This document shows, one piece after another, positions 57,901-62,000 of a DNA stretch of 62,000 bases. Positions within the stretch are counted from its first letter, which is position 1. Each line of letters opens with the position of its first letter. The notes under the pieces were generated by a model, which worked only from the letters and a program-made list of their open reading frames with translations, ran no database searches and was not told the origin of the DNA. The position numbers were made by a program, and so were the translations under genes. The stretch is from Mesostigma viride (lineage: Eukaryota; Streptophyta; Mesostigmatophyceae; Mesostigmatales; Mesostigmataceae): assembly GCA_009746045.1 (NCBI GenBank), contig RPFO01000436.1, positions 1,241,772-1,303,771 of the forward strand. The letters are read 5' to 3'.

Positions 57901-60900
57901 CAGGGCGTGTGTTTCGAGCCTAACTGGCCGGGAGTGTCTAGTGGTGAGCACCATTGCTGCGATCGCTCTCCCACCATTTACGAGGAAATACCCGCAAATG
58001 GAAAACCACTGAAAAGGTCTAGCTAGTCAGTCATTACGTTAGCCATGCCATGATTCCAAACGTCCAAGAACTGCACACGGTGCAAAGGCAAAAATCCGGA
58101 GGACAGCACTTTCAAATGTGGGGTGGGAACCAAAAGCCCGCTTATGCCAGAAAACATCGTGTTGCTGCAGCGGCGCGACGATGTGTGACAACAAATCCAG
58201 TGCCAAGCTCGGAACAGCCGCAATAAGGAGATCTGGCATCACAGGGTTCAGATGTGCGGAGATACTACGCGATCCAGCCGGTCCACGACCTGTTTGTAGA
58301 GCTTGTGCCAAGGGGCAGCACCGAACAGATGTGGGTGACGTTGCAAAAAACACCGGACTTCACGGAGCATAATGTCTCGGTCATAGTCTTTGACCAACAA
58401 ACGATGCAAGAGTTCAACAAGAGTCGTGATGAAACCGACACGATAAGAACAAAGATGGGGAAAACGATGCAACTGACTAACTGGGAACAACTCTTGCACA
58501 CTGACAACAAGGCATGCTCAAGGTTGGGGGTCATCGTGACCAGAACTGCTCAAGTTGATGGGTTTCCTATATGAGAGCGCTAAGGACCATTCAGTAAGCC
58601 ATTAAACACAATGACACCTCAAATGCCATCCAACGTGCACCAAAACCATGCTGAATATCTTTTCAAAGTGCAAAGGGACAGGCCACACACCTTATACGCC
58701 TTCACCGTCTCTCGAGCAATGAGCATGGCCAGCCTTGTAAACATATGCATAGCAACAATGGTGGTAGCACTAGCATGCCTAGCCAGCATTTCTTATGTTT
58801 TTCCCGTGTTAGAGTGTAAAGTGCATACCAACCAAGCTAATCAACACATGCAACAACACCTCCGAAACTGCCACACCCGACATGAGCAACAAAAATTAAG
58901 GAGAATGGAGGGCAAGGAACGTACCAAGTAGGGTGATTGTATAAGTAGCTTGCATGCAGTCAATCATGTCAACCATGGTTGGCTCAGCACATTGTAATCT
59001 ACTAATCTTGTCACATGATCTCGAGGGAAAGCTAAAAAAAAACAATGGTGGCAGCTAGTACATGCAGTCACACACACGCAAATATGTATCCAACATAATC
59101 ATCACTAGAACACATGCATCCTTCCCTGCACGACCAAATGGAAAGAAACCTCTGGCGGTCGTTCAGCTTCAGAGCGCTGTGATACAGCTGCGAAGAAACG
59201 GTGCGTGACTCTCCGACACAACAAGTCCATACAGCACAACATCCTTGCCAAACCGCGCTCTATGAAATCCCTTAAGCCTTCCCAAGAAGCCATATGTACG
59301 GGCTGCCACTGAAGCGTCCCTGACCACGACATCAACGAAATCAACCTAAAGCTGCCAGGCATTCGACAACACGACGGCGAGAAACGGCGAGCTAGCCGTG
59401 GCGGCATCTGCCCGAGAAGAACACAAAATACTTCCAACGGTGAGCTCATAGAAGAAATCACTGCATATAGCAGATAATAACGTTCGCCACAGATCTATAC
59501 CATGCCCTCGTAAATCCCTCGCCCAGGTACGCGACAGCAGCCGTTCTTCCATGGAAGGGTCAGACACGCCCTGCGCAGGCCTGAATAGTTTACTCACCGA
59601 AATTGGCCGAAACATAGCAAAAAGAACAGGTTCGGTTTAGGATTCGATGATACGGATATTAATGCCTTCTTCATGGTCAGAAATCCCCTCATCGCGAACT
59701 TACTGGTGTTATCATGAACTTTATTTCATTCCGCGCGAACAAAAATTCGAGCTAGGGTTACCCCCCACGCCAAATGCATAAAAAAACTACCACGATATTG
59801 TAAACCAGCTACTTTCCGCCACAAGCCAACATCATAAACTCATCGTCTTTAAGATTCGAGTAAAAGTTTTGCATTTCGATAGCCCTATAACGGGTAGTTT
59901 TGCCTAAACGCAGCTGCCATGTCCAGTTCTGCAAGAGTGTGCGCGCACCTTGCACCCACTTTTCACGGTACGGATGGTACCTCGGACGGTGCCGCCAATT
60001 TTTCCACGCCAAAAAATTCAGGGGTGACCCGTCCCCTCAAACAGGCAATCATAGCCAAAGCATCATCCATGCTTACAACCTGTTCCATCCGTGCCTCACA
60101 AACAGGGAGGTGCTGGGTATTTAACGCGTTTTCTCTCACATCGCGATGTATGGCAACCCGAGGCTTGACAACGCGATTCATCGGGGTGCAAGCTGACACA
60201 TGGCACACCAAAAAACATGAGGCATCCGTACCACCTCCTTCACACGCGCGGACACCAAGGTTCAGTGGTACATTCTTGTGTACGTCCGTCACGAAAAAAA
60301 TCGCAAAAATGCACCAATTTTTTCTGAGATTCTGTAGGATGTATGTGACCTCCAAACCAATTTGCAGACCTAAAATCTTATGTCTACTGGGTTTGCCACG
60401 TGTCAGATTATTAATGCCGTGTTTTTTTTTTAGAACGCGATATACTGCGTTGTGAGCTAATTATAGAACACGTCATAACATCTAGGGAATTTTTTTTTCA
60501 TAGTCATGTGTATACTTTCCTGAAAGCCCATAATCAAAGGATTTTTTGAGCTACTCAGACCTACAAGATTCTAATTCATTAGAGAGATACACTGGTTTGA
60601 ATACAGGGGGGTCTGACCATGACCGCGATTTGTTGACCCTAGGTAACAAGTCATGTGCTTATTCACAAATGGTTCATGACAAAAATCTGGCTTCTTGCAC
60701 GAGCCATGGGCAACATATGCAGGCTCTGTGGAACAAAACTCAGGCCCATTGGGCCACTGGAGCTATTTTTCATGAGCATCACAAACACCACGCAGTACAA
60801 CGCAGTGGGAAACATGAGAGCCCTTCACAACATATTGACGCAACGACACGAGCCCCATAAACGGGGCCATAATGAGCTAGGATGGTCAAAACGTTGAAAA

Positions 60901-62000
60901 TAGGTGTTGTACAAGTTACACAGCATCAAACATGCATCAAACATCATGAGTGGATGACCTAATATGACTGAATCAGGCAGCCATAGCCAAAGTATCATCC
61001 ACTCTCACGACGTATTGAGCACATGCCTCGTGGGAAGGGAGGTGCTTGGTTTTCATTCCATAACGCGTGCAATACTGAAAGAAAGAGGCATGTGTAATGC
61101 AAGGCTTGGATAGGTTGAGTGATACATGAGCTTACATGCAGGCAAAGATGACGCTGGAATGCATGCTAGCAAATGGTGGCAAGATGCTAACAACACATTA
61201 TTATACACCGTGATTATGGGCACCTAGCTGATCAATCTTCTTGAGCATGCACTCAATCAACACAGTATGCACCATCAATATCCAATCCTCAAGATATATG
61301 CACGGCTTGACACGTATACAGCACCTAAATACTGCACAACTGCAACCTGCTATGGCTGACATGCAAGCAACGTCGAGTAGGATGGCGGTCTTAGAGAGGC
61401 TGGGCAGAGGTCGGTAGAAATAAGTGGAAAACTGGCAGAAACTAGGTAGAAACATTATATACTTAGGCCTGCAAGCACTATTGAGCCGGTGGCAGAGGCC
61501 ATTTCCAGGAAAATACAGCACACTGTAGCAATAGCCACGGTCACGCCTTACGCTATTTGCAGGCACCATCATGCCCGGAGCTACCCAACAAAAGTTTGCA
61601 CAAATCTCGGTGTAGCCGAGAGTCCGGGCGTTCGGAATGAATAAACATGTCTTAAGAAGTCGAAACACCATGGAAATACCAAGCATGGTGCCGCAGCAGA
61701 CCCGAGTCTTGCCATAATAATATGTATGCCGGTTTCCAGGTTTTCCGCATGAAAGTTGGGTGAGAAACTGGAAAAATCTACGTTTCCTTTGCCCCTGTAC
61801 CTAAACAAACTCGTATAAAACTCGTTATCAACCTTTGAACGCATCATCATGGTCGTGCCACCCAACAGCCACTGAAATTCGCGCAAAAACTGGCGAGATC
61901 TACCTGCCGCCATCGCCGTCGTCTTCACCTTCGTCCAGCGAAAATGCCTGATTTCAGTGGTACATAGTAGTATTTGTTTACAGCTGTCACAAAAAAAATC
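57901..62000. other. AT-richer 4-kb region; possible unrecognised minus-strand gene or genes
   Basis: Base composition is lower in GC than in the two identified genes and none of the LINE families continues here. Minus-strand open stretches with some protein-like character occur at 58499-58248 (LREVRCFLQRHPHLFGAAPW), 59615-59346 (starts ATG; EERLLSRTWARDLRGHGIDL), 59461-59105, 60012-59809 and 61928-61581. I could not join them into a model or name a family. The plus-strand 58611-58928 frame (106 codons) has no recognisable feature. Confidence 0.3.
60042..61046 (-). repeat. Duplicated exon-like segment, copies at 60042-60115 and 60974-61046
   Basis: Two 73-74-bp direct copies, roughly 70% identical by eye. 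On the minus strand they read QHLPVCEARMEQVVSMDDAL and KHLPSHEACAQYVVRVDDTL, both continuing with AM-A. The second is preceded by a good acceptor (TTTCTTTCAG). They look like paralogous exons, but the surrounding gene is not resolved. Confidence 0.5.

Overview
The window is nuclear DNA of a eukaryote, most likely a chlorophyte green alga (Chlorophyceae, probably Volvocales-like). The reasons are GC-rich coding exons split by many short GT-AG introns, a TGTAA polyadenylation-type motif, a large Tiny-macrocysts-like membrane protein with several PAS domains, a plastid-type ABCB half-transporter, and very dense microsatellites, minisatellites and APE-type non-LTR retrotransposons. No rRNA, tRNA, CRISPR array or virus-like gene was recognised.

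Layout. 1-1289: 3' end of a Lines-homologue gene. 2.7-23.2 kb: a retrotransposon graveyard. It holds one nearly full-length EN+RT LINE (called LINE-A here, 15247-19204), truncated copies of other RT families (LINE-B, D, E), an ORF1-only family (H, three long copies plus fragments), very short elements (S, G), an unclassified repeat (F), and a 1.2-kb TCA/TCG array. Many insertions are nested, and several have target-site duplications of 9-13 bp that can be read directly. 23.7-34.8 kb (minus strand): a gene of at least 15 exons for a protein of about 1,880 residues with an N-terminal multi-TM Tmc-like region, five PAS-like modules and further TM helices. 34.8-36.2 kb: a head-to-head intergenic region. 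36.2-49.8 kb (plus strand): an 11-exon, 730-residue ABCB half-transporter with a likely plastid transit peptide; every intron is in frame in my model and several are filled with minisatellites. 50.7-57.7 kb: D, E, F and S copies with GATG, GGGA and TAGCC arrays. 57.9-62 kb: more AT-rich DNA with no recognised gene.

The most interesting signal is the retroelement network. Family H encodes only an L1-type ORF1-like protein (RRM-like module, no endonuclease or RT). One copy sits between perfect 13-bp target-site duplications. Its 3' end has a small stem-loop (loop CAAC) followed by an (ATTA)n tail, and the same arrangement occurs at the 3' ends of RT-coding families B and D and of family E. This resembles mammalian HAL1 ('half-L1') elements mobilised in trans, and suggests several families share one RT-recognition hairpin. 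Family names A-H, S, G and F are labels for this report only.
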